Assembly: GCF_037055325.1 (NCBI RefSeq)
Contig: NZ_CP146373.1
Coordinates: 3,100,001 to 3,164,000 of the forward strand
Reading direction: 5' to 3'
Length of the DNA stretch: 64,000 nucleotides
From: Arachnia propionica
GTDB taxonomy: Bacteria; Actinomycetota; Actinomycetes; Propionibacteriales; Propionibacteriaceae
Position numbers and translations under genes: made by a program. Within the stretch, counting starts at the first letter, position 1; each line of letters opens with the position of its first letter. The notes under the pieces are model-generated. The model made no database searches, was not told the DNA's origin, and saw only the letters and a list, made by a program, of their open reading frames with translations. Below, in pieces: positions 8,210 to 16,683 of the stretch.

Positions 8210-9496
8210 ATGGAACTCAACGGCGCGGCTTTCTCGTTCGAGGTGCCGGAGACATGGGAAGTCGTCCCAGCAGAAGGGATGGTGGTGGCGAGCGCCCCTC
8301 CCGACTATCTGGGTTTCCGACCGACGATTGTGCTCCGTGAATCCCGGATCGACAGTCCCGTCCCCACCACCCTCGCATCCGTTTCCCAGTTGGCTCTCCG
8401 CACCATACCCCAAGAGCTGCCCGGCGCCTACGTCGTGAACGTGGCAGCCATTCCCGACGGCAACGCGACCCCGGGTCCCCGGGAGAGGCGACGCATCTGG
8501 ACGCTGGCTCCCATGAAACCACCTATGGATGAACTTCTGGGGCTGGTTTTGATCCAAGATTTTATGGTGGCGGGCAATGCCATCGCCGAACTGACGCTCA
8601 CCCTTCCCGTGGTCGCCTGGCAATCCAACGGCTCCTTCGAACAGATCCTCGATTCACTGCGCCCCTTGGAGCATGGAATGCTACCCCAGACGACAGCCCA
8701 GGTCCCGGAGGCCGTGCTCGACCAGTGGGCCACCGCGCGAGACGGCGTCCCTCGCGAAGACGTGACGGTGCAGGGTCACCTCCCTCCCGTCCTGCTGAGC
8801 AACACCTGCAATTTGTCTCCCGGCGCACTGACCGAACTAAGGTCTCTATCCTCGGCCGGTTTCTTCGGGAGACGGGTAAGGAACCCGCTTCCCCGCGAGG
8901 AGCTACGAGATGCTGGTTTTATCGATGATCGAGGTAGCCCCACAGAGCTGGGCGAGACGGTTTTGAATATGCTCAATCATGGGAACCATTGGATCTTGGA
9001 GAATGCTGGACCAGTAGAAAAAGCTCGCAGCGTGGAGGGATGGGGAGTCGAGGAAGCCATCCTCATCTTCATCGGCCCATCTACGAACGAACCGAACAAC
9101 GGGAAAGGAATTCTTGGGTACTGCGCTACCGATGATTTGGCCCGCATTCTACTGATGTGGTCAGGCACCCAACCGAGTTGGCAGATGTCGTTCACTCTTC
9201 CCGAGATTAGCCTCAAAGAAATGATGGGACGCCTGATTGACCACCCCTTCCCAGGACATCTTGAAGGCGATGCTGCAGAATTTTCCGTCGAACGTTGGCA
9301 GCAGTTCAGTTTCACAGATGCCGCCGGCGAAAAAGGTATTACATGGATCACGACACCATCTCGAGGTTCTGCATTGTGCGATCGAGGTTCGCAACGAGAT
9401 GGAGTGAAGATCAGTTCCCCAAACAATCAGCCGCTGTGGGCATATCTGGCAATGACGGCAATGACAATCAATTTTGGAGAAACCAGTGAAATATAG
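8210..9496 (+). CDS. LpqN-like/T7SS-associated two-domain protein
   Basis: 428 residues. Residues 3-155 (FSFEVPETWEVV ... QILDSLRPL) have the layout of LpqN/DUF1795 domains, which sit in actinobacterial surface proteins and effector adaptors; there is no signal peptide or lipobox here, so it is cytoplasmic. Residues 165-428 are a second domain that I do not recognise; helices such as LTELRSLSSAGFFG and its place in front of a DUF6507-toxin pair suggest an EspG-like chaperone, but this is only inference. The ATG follows GGAAGG. Its stop overlaps the next gene start by 11 bases. Base composition becomes AT-richer from about 8850, as in the two genes that follow, suggesting transfer. Confidence 0.55.
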   Translation: MELNGAAFSFEVPETWEVVPAEGMVVASAPPDYLGFRPTIVLRESRIDSPVPTTLASVSQLALRTIPQELPGAYVVNVAAIPDGNATPGPRERRRIWTLAPMKPPMDELLGLVLIQDFMVAGNAIAELTLTLPVVAWQSNGSFEQILDSLRPLEHGMLPQTTAQVPEAVLDQWATARDGVPREDVTVQGHLPPVLLSNTCNLSPGALTELRSLSSAGFFGRRVRNPLPREELRDAGFIDDRGSPTELGETVLNMLNHGNHWILENAGPVEKARSVEGWGVEEAILIFIGPSTNEPNNGKGILGYCATDDLARILLMWSGTQPSWQMSFTLPEISLKEMMGRLIDHPFPGHLEGDAAEFSVERWQQFSFTDAAGEKGITWITTPSRGSALCDRGSQRDGVKISSPNNQPLWAYLAMTAMTINFGETSEI

Positions 9497-9836
9497 TGTT
9501 GACCCTGGATCATGCGAAGCAATTTTCAACCAAGTGGAAGGTTATGTCAGCGACGCCAGTTCCGCGCACACCTCAGTATCAGGAGATATCGACAGCCTCG
9601 GCTCAGCCTGCTCAACTGGCTTGGCTGCCCCAATCGCTTCAGCCCTCAATCAGGCTTACAATTTTTCGTTGACGACTCCCATGACGACAGCCGAGCAGCA
9701 GACTACTAATGCAGTTGCCGGAGGCAGAGGCGCGGTCTCTGCCATACAGCGAGGGGATGAAGAGATGACGAACAATTCTGAGACAGCCGCCAACGAAGTC
9801 GATGAAGTCACCATACAAGACGGGAAGCAAGCATGA
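9486..9836 (+). CDS. DUF6507-like small helical protein, T7SS toxin partner
   Basis: 116 residues from GTG 9486, chosen because GGAGA lies five bases upstream; a TTG at 9474 would add four residues. KYSVDPGSCEAIFNQVEGYVSDAS is the WDIDPAGV-type start of DUF6507 proteins, and the rest is two long polar helices ending in a charged tail. It is homologous in layout to the protein at 38193-38567. Both are placed immediately before a large toxin gene and share translational coupling with it (ATGA at 9833), so it is probably a co-secreted targeting or chaperone partner. It lacks a WXG motif. Confidence 0.65.
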   Translation: MKYSVDPGSCEAIFNQVEGYVSDASSAHTSVSGDIDSLGSACSTGLAAPIASALNQAYNFSLTTPMTTAEQQTTNAVAGGRGAVSAIQRGDEEMTNNSETAANEVDEVTIQDGKQA

Positions 9837-11092
9837 CCATCGACACCTCAAAACTGGAAAACTGGGCCGACACCAGCACTTTGGACAGCAAGGCCGGAAA
9901 TCTCAAGAGCCACGGAACCGACTTCAAGAACGCCATCGACAACGCAAAGAGCTCTTGGCAGGGCCTAAGCAGCTGCTATCACAGTCCTCACGCAGATCTG
10001 CTCTATTCTTCATTGGATGTACCCGCCACCGCCGCCCAGGATACAGCGACCGGAGCAAATACCATTGCCACGGCCATCACAAATTTTACCAATACTGTTC
10101 GCCCCTTGGAGACCGAGCGCACCAACCTGCTGTCAAAAATCTCCTCCTTTGAAGCGTCAAGCGTGTGCTATGAACCTGGGAGTACCGAGCAAATCAAGCA
10201 AAGCAAGAAGATCGTTGAGCTGCAAAATGAAGTGGACAATTTGGCCAGCAGGTACACCAGCGCGGTTGACACCTGCGTCCAGGCTTTGGGGAGTATAAAA
10301 GCAGACGGAACTCAAGGAAATCCCACAGCAGACGGCTGGCTAAATCTCCTCAGAGACAGCGCATTGTCAGCATCAGGCACGGTCGCCGAAGCGTTCAAGG
10401 TTCAGATCACTCGCTACCGCATCAGAGGAGTTGTCAGGTTCTTCAAAATAGATTTCAAGACCCCTTGGATTCCATCCCAAATTTCCAAAGATTACTATTT
10501 CAAACTTTTTGAAAAAGGAGATTTCAAGGGAGTCTGGCGAGGAACACGAGGGTTCAAAGAAACTTTCAAAGCGAACCTCAAGTCGAGTTTGCTCGGCCCC
10601 GCAAAGGGGAAGTACGGGGCATGGTCCGCACCCAGCGGCGGCCCCAAGGGCAATTGGTTCGGCTTGGGGAAAGAAACGGCAAGCAAAGTAAAGTACGGGG
10701 TCTCTGGGGCTGGCCGTGCCGCAGGACGGGGCCTCTTCGTTGTGGGGGCTGCCTTGACGTATACAGGCGAGTACAGTGCTGCGCAAAACCGGCTCAAGGC
10801 AGAACATCCCGAACTTTCTTCATCGCAACGCAACCTCAAAGCCGTTGAGAGTTCAGCGGTCAGAGGAACTGCGCAGATAGGCACGTCTGTTGCTGCAGGT
10901 GCAGCCGCTGGCTCGCTCTTCTGCCCTGGGGTCGGCACCGCGGTTGGTGTCGCCGTCGGTGCCGCCATGATGATTCCGACTGGAGACGGCAAGAATGTCG
11001 GCGATCGGATCGGCGACGGAGCGGAAGCAGTCTGGGGTGGAGCCAAGAAGGCTGGATCAGGCATCAAGAACGCTTTCAAGAAGATCTTCTGA
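9833..11092 (+). CDS. LXG/WXG-type T7SS effector with glycine-zipper C-terminus
   Basis: 419 residues. Residues 1-165 are helical and resemble the N-terminal targeting domain of LXG-type effectors (two long helices, KSHGTDFKNAIDNAKSSWQGL with a WxG). Residues 190-290 are basic and aromatic. Residues 300-400 hold alanine/glycine-rich hydrophobic stretches (RGLFVVGAALTYTG; TSVAAGAAAGSLFCPGVGTA; GVAVGAAMMIP), a glycine-zipper arrangement found in membrane-depolarising effectors. It is therefore probably a membrane-active antibacterial toxin; no enzymatic motif is seen. It overlaps its DUF6507-like partner by ATGA and is followed by a strong terminator. No immunity gene lies downstream on the same strand. 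Confidence 0.6.
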   Translation: MTIDTSKLENWADTSTLDSKAGNLKSHGTDFKNAIDNAKSSWQGLSSCYHSPHADLLYSSLDVPATAAQDTATGANTIATAITNFTNTVRPLETERTNLLSKISSFEASSVCYEPGSTEQIKQSKKIVELQNEVDNLASRYTSAVDTCVQALGSIKADGTQGNPTADGWLNLLRDSALSASGTVAEAFKVQITRYRIRGVVRFFKIDFKTPWIPSQISKDYYFKLFEKGDFKGVWRGTRGFKETFKANLKSSLLGPAKGKYGAWSAPSGGPKGNWFGLGKETASKVKYGVSGAGRAAGRGLFVVGAALTYTGEYSAAQNRLKAEHPELSSSQRNLKAVESSAVRGTAQIGTSVAAGAAAGSLFCPGVGTAVGVAVGAAMMIPTGDGKNVGDRIGDGAEAVWGGAKKAGSGIKNAFKKIF

Positions 11093-11111
11093 TTCCCTCC
11101 TCCACGAGAAG

Positions 11112-11163
11112 GTGGGGTCGGCAAGCTGACTTGCTCGCTGACCCCATCTTTCTTTCTGTTTTC
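11112..11163 (+). terminator. Rho-independent terminator of the 8210-11092 operon
   Basis: GGGGTCGGCAAGC pairs with GCTCGCTGACCCC across a short loop (11114-11145), followed by ATCTTTCTTTCTGTTTT. A textbook stem and T-rich tail 20 bases after the toxin stop. Confidence 0.88.
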
Positions 11164-11324
11164 ACGCCTCAGGAGAGTTTTCAGACGACCACACCACCCT
11201 GCTGGCAGAGCATGGACCACGAACGATCTTTTGACTCAGCGCAATGAGGCATTCGCGCCATCATTCTTGACCACGTTCCAGCCAAGGGGAGGGCGTACAC
11301 CTCCTGTAACCGAGCGACAATGAA

Positions 11325-11357
11325 CCGGGTCCCCGACACTCACGGTCGGGGACCCGG
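11325..11357 (-). terminator. Perfect hairpin, probable terminator of the Esx-like pair
   Basis: CCGGGTCCCCGAC and GTCGGGGACCCGG form 13 perfect pairs around a 7-base loop. On the minus strand it lies 80 bases after the stop at 11437 and is followed by TTCATT. The tail is short, so termination is likely but not certain. The remaining bases between 11164 and 11436 hold nothing else I recognise. Confidence 0.65.
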
Positions 11358-11436
11358 CGGGCTTCTTCAGCACCATCCTCATAAGACGCTCTGCGGGAGC
11401 AGCTTCCCTTTCCGGGAAGCCCGTTTCAGCATGTGC

Positions 11437-11742
11437 TCAGCAAATGTTGTCGACACACCTCTGGGCATTGCTCACGGTGGTGGTGGCGGTGTCGTCATTT
11501 AGGTTCAGCACCTTTCTCACCAGGGCAATCATGTCCGCGACGGCGGTGCCAGCCGACCCAAACCTGGATTCGATGGCGGCGTAGCTGTCCGACACTCCAG
11601 TGGCGGTGAAGTCGTTCTGGAACGAAGCAACGTCACTGTCGTGCCCTGTCAAAACCGACATCAGCTCGTTGCAGATATTGTTGATGTTTCCCTGAACCTC
11701 TGCGGACACTCCTGTGTCATATGCGACCATACCAGTAGGCAT
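11437..11742 (-). CDS. WXG100-like small secreted protein (DGVSD type)
   Basis: 101 residues, two long helices predicted (residues 8-48 and 55-98) with a turn at ATGVSDSY. The W-x-G motif is absent. The sequence around the turn and after it (SYAAIESRFGSAG..V.DMI..VRK) aligns with the protein at 37813-38121, so the two are paralogs. CAGGAG precedes the ATG. It is 40 bases after the other WXG100-like gene in the same operon, the usual EsxA/EsxB tandem arrangement, so it is most likely exported as a heterodimer by the T7SS encoded at 14024-20673. A C-terminal YxxxD/E secretion signal is not evident. Confidence 0.7.
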   Translation of the reverse strand: MPTGMVAYDTGVSAEVQGNINNICNELMSVLTGHDSDVASFQNDFTATGVSDSYAAIESRFGSAGTAVADMIALVRKVLNLNDDTATTTVSNAQRCVDNIC

Positions 11743-11782
11743 ATAAAACTCCTGTTCTCAAATAATTCTGAAGCGACCGCGG

Positions 11783-12121
11783 TCAGGCTGCTCCGCCGCG
11801 GAAGTTCGCCGTGGCGTAATCGGCGGAACCGGCAGTCGTCTGCGCATTGGTCACCATCTCGTCGGTTCCGGCATCGAACGACCGCTGAACACCTGCCTGC
11901 CCCTCGCTGATGGAGGCCATGGCGTTGTCCAGATCATTCGCGTACTGCACGGAATTCGCGTGGAATTCTTGGAATTTCACCGCAGCATCACCCTGAAACT
12001 TTCCCTCTAGGGGGGCAATAGCATCGGAAAGCTGAAGAACCAGCGCCCCGATATTGGCCTGCGATTCGTTCGTCTGCTTGTTCAACGTCGGCAACGCGTC
12101 ATCAGTCATGCTGAACTGCAC
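11783..12121 (-). CDS. WXG100-like small secreted protein (FxG type)
   Basis: 112 residues from a GTG at 12121 preceded by AGGATGG; an in-frame ATG at 12109 is an alternative. Helix-turn-helix of the WXG100 fold is clear: LSDAIAPLEGKFQGDAAVKFQEF has F-Q-G where family members have W-x-G, followed by a second helix (YANDLDNAMASISEGQAGVQRSF). It is first in the operon with the protein at 11437 and matches the 37403 protein in position and helix pattern. Expected to be exported by EccC/EccD. Confidence 0.78.
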   Translation of the reverse strand: MQFSMTDDALPTLNKQTNESQANIGALVLQLSDAIAPLEGKFQGDAAVKFQEFHANSVQYANDLDNAMASISEGQAGVQRSFDAGTDEMVTNAQTTAGSADYATANFRGGAA

Positions 12122-12290
12122 GAAAACACCATCCTCTCGAAAACAAATGAACCAACACTTTGCTACGCGCCGCCCCCCACCAGCACGAACATGACCACCC
12201 TAACCCCACAGTGGGTCACGTCCTCGACGTATGAAAACAAGACCGGTCCACCACAACGTTGTCCTGGTCTTTTCCAGCGCAGTACATCCA

Positions 12291-13886
12291 CTAGCGATAT
12301 CCGTCGATGACGGCAGCCGCCACCTCGGCCCACGCCTCCCTTGTACGGGGATGGACCCGTGCCAGATTGATGCGATCACCGTCGGCAACAGCGGGATCGT
12401 TTGGAACCACGAATACCTGCCTGCTGTGAGAGGCCAGGTGCTCCCGCACCGTGTCCTTCTGCACCCGCGTCGAAACCCCGTCCTTGTCGGTGAGAACGAC
12501 GATCGCTTCCTGCGCCAACCTCGCATAGCCGTGCTGCGCCAACCATTCGAGGCTGCTGGAGGCCCGTTTCGCACCGGACACTGCATAGCCGGCCGCGATC
12601 ACCACGTTGTCAGCTTTCGCGAGGATGCCCTTCATGGCGTTGTGGGTCACGCCGGTGCCACAGTCAGTGAGAATCACGGAGAAGAAGTGCCGCACCAGAT
12701 CGTGAACCCTCACGTACCCCTCGGCCGTGAGGCTGTCTGAGATCGCCGGATCTTGCTCACCCGCCAGGACGTGCAGCCGGTCGATCTGCATGATGTAGCT
12801 GGATAAATCTGTCCACGTTCGAACCTGGGTAATGTCGCGAACTAGATCAGTGATGCTGTGCGGGTGGATACGCAGCAACTCCTCCTCGCCGAGCAGGCGC
12901 TCGGCGAGATCGCCGGAGTCCGGGTTCGCGTCGATGGCGATGGGTGGTGCCCCGCGCATCTGCGCGAGCATCAGTCCCACTCCGGCGGTCGTCGACGTCT
13001 TGCCGATGCCGCCCTTGAACGAGAGGAAAGCTGTGCTGTAGGGGCGCGTTAAGGTCCGGGAAATTCTCGCCTCCCGCTCCGACAGACGCAGCTGCTCCTG
13101 GCTAGGTCCCAGGTTCACGCGACCCGCGGTCAGCCGGTACATCGCTCCGCGGAATCCGTTCCGCGGAACCGCTTTCGGTGGCTGCACGAACAACACGGGC
13201 GAACCGGACGCTGCCGGATCGGTCTGCATTTCTGGCCTGCCCGATGACAGGGGCGGGATGGGCGCACCCGGCGCGACCTGCAGGGGAGGCGGTGCATTCA
13301 CGGGCGCCGGGGTGCCCTGGCCTCCCATCGACGCAGGCATCTGCTGCCGCACCATGGTGGTCGGTTCCAGGAAGTCGGTGGCCTGGACGTTCTGTTTCGT
13401 TCCCGTCGGTGCGGTGGGGTGCATCGTTTTCCTGGAGGCAACGCTCCTGATCGTGTTTTCACCCCCATCGCCTCGAGGAGAGGTTGCATGACGCGGTACC
13501 GGTTCCTCCCGTGTCCCGGGTAGCTCCGGCGGGTCCCAGCCGATGCCGGGATCGGCTGGCGCCGGGGGCATGGAGGAAGCCGGAACGGCAGAAGGCACGT
13601 CGATCACGGGTGGGGGAGGTACCGGTTGAGCCACATCCTCAGGGGCAGCCGGCGGGGTGGCCACGGCCTGGCCGTCGGAATCCACTGTGAACCACGCCAC
13701 CTGACTGCCCTGGGTCTCGTCGATACCACGGGCCAGCACCGGCTTGCCCATCTGCCGGGCGATACCAGCCAAGTGCTGGAACACCGACGAGTAGACGTTG
13801 GTTGGCACCACCATCTCTACAGGAACCCCGTTGACGGTTGCCTCACGCGACCCCCTGATCACCACGTTCCAGTAGGGCGACTTCAT
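12291..13886 (-). CDS. MinD/ParA-like ATPase of the T7SS locus (EspI-like), copy 1
   Basis: 531 residues from the ATG at 13886, chosen because AGGAAGGAGAC precedes it and the paralog at 22214 starts with the same MKSPYW. Three parts: residues 1-75, a small domain (MKSPYWNVVIRG ... VVPTNVYSSVFQHLAG); residues 75-270, a Pro-rich linker; residues 280-531, a deviant-Walker ATPase with FKGGIGKTST (K291, K296), AIDANPDSGDLAERLLG and VILTDCGTGVTH. This resembles mycobacterial EspI (Pro-rich plus MinD-like), which modulates ESX-1. The gene is transcribed away from the eccD-eccC operon from a clear promoter (13948-13976). It probably controls substrate handling or secretion activity. Confidence 0.8.
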   Translation of the reverse strand: MKSPYWNVVIRGSREATVNGVPVEMVVPTNVYSSVFQHLAGIARQMGKPVLARGIDETQGSQVAWFTVDSDGQAVATPPAAPEDVAQPVPPPPVIDVPSAVPASSMPPAPADPGIGWDPPELPGTREEPVPRHATSPRGDGGENTIRSVASRKTMHPTAPTGTKQNVQATDFLEPTTMVRQQMPASMGGQGTPAPVNAPPPLQVAPGAPIPPLSSGRPEMQTDPAASGSPVLFVQPPKAVPRNGFRGAMYRLTAGRVNLGPSQEQLRLSEREARISRTLTRPYSTAFLSFKGGIGKTSTTAGVGLMLAQMRGAPPIAIDANPDSGDLAERLLGEEELLRIHPHSITDLVRDITQVRTWTDLSSYIMQIDRLHVLAGEQDPAISDSLTAEGYVRVHDLVRHFFSVILTDCGTGVTHNAMKGILAKADNVVIAAGYAVSGAKRASSSLEWLAQHGYARLAQEAIVVLTDKDGVSTRVQKDTVREHLASHSRQVFVVPNDPAVADGDRINLARVHPRTREAWAEVAAAVIDGYR

Positions 13887-13947
13887 GGGTCTCCTTCCTG
13901 TTGGAAGCAGGGTTTCACCAGACCCTGGGATGGTCCATGCAGTGACT

Positions 13948-13976
13948 AGGCTAACCCCTGCACGAGGTGAGCCCAA
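13948..13976 (-). promoter_or_regulatory. Sigma70-type promoter for MinD-like copy 1
   Basis: Minus strand: TTGGGC (13971-13976), 17-base spacer, TAGCCT (13948-13953), followed by TAGTCACTG. The same elements with the same spacing occur before copy 2 at 24008-24036, which supports the call. It lies inside the divergent start region of the core operon. Confidence 0.72.
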
Positions 13977-14023
13977 TCCCTCGGGCAGACCGCACACGCC
14001 CCGTCACGAGAAAGAAGACGCGA

Positions 14024-14311
14024 TTGCCATACGCATATGACGACCAGCTCATCGACGCCGTCGCGGTGCGTCGCAAGCGCCTTCTCGCCGGTTTCCTGTT
14101 CGGGATGAAACGTACCCGCCGTATCTGGCACGACCGGTTGAGCACCTTCGCCATCAGCATGATCATGGCCGTCGTCATCTGTGCAGTGTGCGTGGGCGTC
14201 TCCTTCGTCTCGTCCATTCTCCGGGCCGAGGCACTGAAACAGCAACAACAGCAACAGCGCTATGGACCAGTGAGCACCACGCCCGCACCCACCCCCGCGA
14301 AGACATCATGA
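14024..14311 (+). CDS. Small single-pass membrane protein of the T7SS core operon (EccB-like stub?)
   Basis: 95 residues from a TTG preceded by AGAAAGAAG; a GTG at 13967 would add 19 residues but overlaps the divergent promoter. Cytoplasmic, basic N-terminus (RRKRLL, MKRTRRIWHDRL), one hydrophobic segment at about residues 45-70 (FAISMIMAVVICAVCVGVSFV), then a polyglutamine run and a Pro/Thr tail. The order of a basic helix, a D-R-L-type turn and one membrane span resembles the N-terminus of EccB, but the large periplasmic EccB domain is missing. Its stop overlaps the EccD start (ATGA). Whether it replaces EccB is inference. Confidence 0.6.
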   Translation: MPYAYDDQLIDAVAVRRKRLLAGFLFGMKRTRRIWHDRLSTFAISMIMAVVICAVCVGVSFVSSILRAEALKQQQQQQRYGPVSTTPAPTPAKTS

Positions 14312-15603
14312 CCGCCGACCCGTTCCTCCGGATCAGCGTTCTGGGCAGCACCCACAACGCCGACCTCGTCGTTCCCTCCGACCAGCCCGCCACGACCCTG
14401 CTTCCCCAGTTCCTCGGCTTGCTCGGCGAACCCCACGGTCCTCAGGGCACCTATACGCTCACCACCGCGCTGGGTGAACCCATTGATCTGCACCGCCCGA
14501 TGGGCGAGGTCGGGCTCGTCGATGGCGCCGTGCTCCGATTGTCGCAGGAAACGGAGACGCCCCCGGTACCTGTCGTCTCGGATCTCGTCGACGCGACCGC
14601 CGAGCACGAGGCTTCGGGTCTGTGGGCCAATGCCTCCCGCGGTTGGGTGTTGAGCGTCTGCTCAGCCTTGATGACGGTCGTGGCGCTCGTCTTTCTCCTG
14701 CTACTGCGGGGACCCGACGCCCTGGACGTCGGTATCGGGGCGACTGGCCTCTACGTGGTGAGCATGCTGTGCAGGATCCTGCGCAAGGACCTGGCCTGGG
14801 CGTACTTCATCGCAGGCGGTGTGGTCGGGATCTGGTGGGCATGGCTCCAGCTCATGACAGGAACCTCGCCGTTGACGGTCCTGCTGATCCTGCTGGTCGC
14901 CCAGCTCATCTCCCTGTTGGTCCATACCCGGCAGCGCTTCGCCTACGCGATCGGCTTGGCCGTGCTCGCGGTCAGTACCGGAGCATGGTGGTTGATCCAT
15001 TTTCTGGTCGTCGATCCGGTCAGGGCGGGCGCTATCACAGCGACGCTCGCTCTCCTGCTGCTCGGCCTTGCCCCGCGGCTCGCGCTCAGCATCGCGGGGG
15101 TGTTCAAGGCCGACGACGCCGTCGGACACGGCGCCAGCATGGCGTTGAGCGAGGTCGTAAGCCGCTTGAACCGTGCCCACCAGGTGCTGTCAGTGGCCGT
15201 GGTGCTGCTCGCGGGGTTGTGGACGCTGGGGATTCTCCCGGTGGCCGGAACCGCCATCGGCAACGTGTGGGCCCTCGCGATGACCGCGTCGCTGGTCGTG
15301 GCGTGGACGCTGCGAGGACGCCACTTCCCCCTGACCACGGAGCGGACAGCGATCTACGTGGCCGCACTCATCGCGACCAGCGCCGTCGCATGGTCTCAGC
15401 GGACAACGCCCTGGGCTCCCATTGCGGCAGCGGCGTTGGCGTTGTTTCTCGCCGTCATGTTGTTCGTGCGCACCTCGGATCTCGCTGCCGCCCAGCTGCG
15501 AAGGATCGCGACCTGGGTCGAAACCGCGGCGGTGATCCTCACCGTCCCAGTTCTGGTCGGCATGTTCGACCTGTACACCCAACTTTTGGGGAGTTTCCAG
15601 TGA
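14308..15603 (+). CDS. eccD: T7SS membrane channel protein EccD
   Basis: 431 residues from the ATG that overlaps the upstream stop. Residues 5-85 form the ubiquitin-like YukD domain (FLRISVLGSTHNADLVVPSDQPATTLLPQFLGLL ... DGAVLRLSQ). About 11 hydrophobic helices follow from residue 115 to the end. This ubiquitin-like plus 11-TM plan is diagnostic of EccD, the most hydrophobic component of the ESX inner-membrane complex, where two EccD copies form each channel subunit. Gene order with the MinD-like gene and eccC is co-directional, with GTGA coupling to the next gene. Confidence 0.88.
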   Translation: MTADPFLRISVLGSTHNADLVVPSDQPATTLLPQFLGLLGEPHGPQGTYTLTTALGEPIDLHRPMGEVGLVDGAVLRLSQETETPPVPVVSDLVDATAEHEASGLWANASRGWVLSVCSALMTVVALVFLLLLRGPDALDVGIGATGLYVVSMLCRILRKDLAWAYFIAGGVVGIWWAWLQLMTGTSPLTVLLILLVAQLISLLVHTRQRFAYAIGLAVLAVSTGAWWLIHFLVVDPVRAGAITATLALLLLGLAPRLALSIAGVFKADDAVGHGASMALSEVVSRLNRAHQVLSVAVVLLAGLWTLGILPVAGTAIGNVWALAMTASLVVAWTLRGRHFPLTTERTAIYVAALIATSAVAWSQRTTPWAPIAAAALALFLAVMLFVRTSDLAAAQLRRIATWVETAAVILTVPVLVGMFDLYTQLLGSFQ

Positions 15604-16679
15604 GCGAACCAGCAGGACTTCCAGGTCTCACCCCGCCCGGTCGCCGTCCGGCCCGGGAGGCCCCCCCTCAGCAGCAGTGGAGTGGGCAGAAACCACGGCG
15701 CCTGCAACTGGAGGAGCCCGCGACCAGACCGAATCGGTTGCCTGTGATGGGAATGCCGCGTCCGGGTCGGCTGACCTTCGACCCCGAACGACAAACACAG
15801 ATTCCGGTTCCGTATCCCCAGCCCACCCCTCAGGACCACGAAGCGCCGCCGGTCCCGGGAATTCGCAGCCATCCCGACTACACCCGTCTTTCAAAACGTC
15901 ACGCCATTCCCGGGTGGCGTCGGTTCTTCTCCTGGTTCGCCCGTATCTTCCGCAGCGATGACGTCGCATCCAGGGTGGTGCGCGCCTCTGCCGGGGCCCA
16001 GCGTCCGGTCACCACCGGACGGCGCATCGTCGTGGTCGGCGCCAGCGGTGGGACGGGAACCACCAGCGTCACAGTCGGGTTGGCCCGCACCCTGGCTGCG
16101 GTACGCAACGCCCCGGTGGCTGTGGTGGCCACGGGAAGCAGCGACGATCTGGAGTCACGCCTGGACACCGGTCCGATTCCCAAGGCGTCCTCGGATCTAC
16201 CGGCCGGCAGTTTCGCCGACCAAATGTCGGTCATGACCGAAAGTGGCCGCCTCGCCGTCATCCGACCCCACAAAAACGCAGCTGCAACGGCTCGGGGTCT
16301 CGCCCGGTTCTTCGCCGTGACGGTCATCGACGCCGGCCAGCACCCGCCCGCACAGCTCGCATCCGAGGCTCACGCGATCGTGATCGTCGCCTCGGCGAGT
16401 GCCACAGGAACCACCGCCGCCACGAGAACCGTCGCCGAGCTGCGGAACACAGGGGTGAAACCTGACGCCATCCTGGCGGTGCTGGTGCCGCGCCGGCCCG
16501 GGAACGATCCCGCCCCCCACGCGAAACGACTCCGCGACTCCGGTATTCCCACCTTCGTCGTTCCCCACGACCGGCACGTCGCAGGCGGAGCCGCCCTGCA
16601 CCTGAGACTGGCGGCCGAGAACACGCAGGTGGTCCTTGGGGAACTGGCCGCTGCAACGATGGCATCGTCCGGTAGGTGA
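15600..16679 (+). CDS. Degenerate MinD-like protein in the eccD-eccC operon
   Basis: 359 residues; the GTG overlaps the eccD stop (GTGA). Residues 1-105 are Pro/Arg-rich and disordered. Residues 135-359 have the MinD/ParA fold order: RRIVVVGASGGTGTTSVTVGLARTLA, AVVATGSSDD, FAVTVIDAGQHPPA, AHAIVIVAS. In the deviant Walker A loop (residues 147-156) both lysines of the K-G-G-x-G-K-T/S signature are replaced (S149, T154), so normal ATP binding and hydrolysis are unlikely. It is probably a structural or regulatory pseudo-ATPase, maybe a partner of the two intact MinD-like ATPases at 12291 and 22214. Coupled between eccD and eccC, so it is expected to be part of the membrane complex. Confidence 0.75.
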   Translation: MSEPAGLPGLTPPGRRPAREAPPQQQWSGQKPRRLQLEEPATRPNRLPVMGMPRPGRLTFDPERQTQIPVPYPQPTPQDHEAPPVPGIRSHPDYTRLSKRHAIPGWRRFFSWFARIFRSDDVASRVVRASAGAQRPVTTGRRIVVVGASGGTGTTSVTVGLARTLAAVRNAPVAVVATGSSDDLESRLDTGPIPKASSDLPAGSFADQMSVMTESGRLAVIRPHKNAAATARGLARFFAVTVIDAGQHPPAQLASEAHAIVIVASASATGTTAATRTVAELRNTGVKPDAILAVLVPRRPGNDPAPHAKRLRDSGIPTFVVPHDRHVAGGAALHLRLAAENTQVVLGELAAATMASSGR

Positions 16680-16683
16680 TCCG

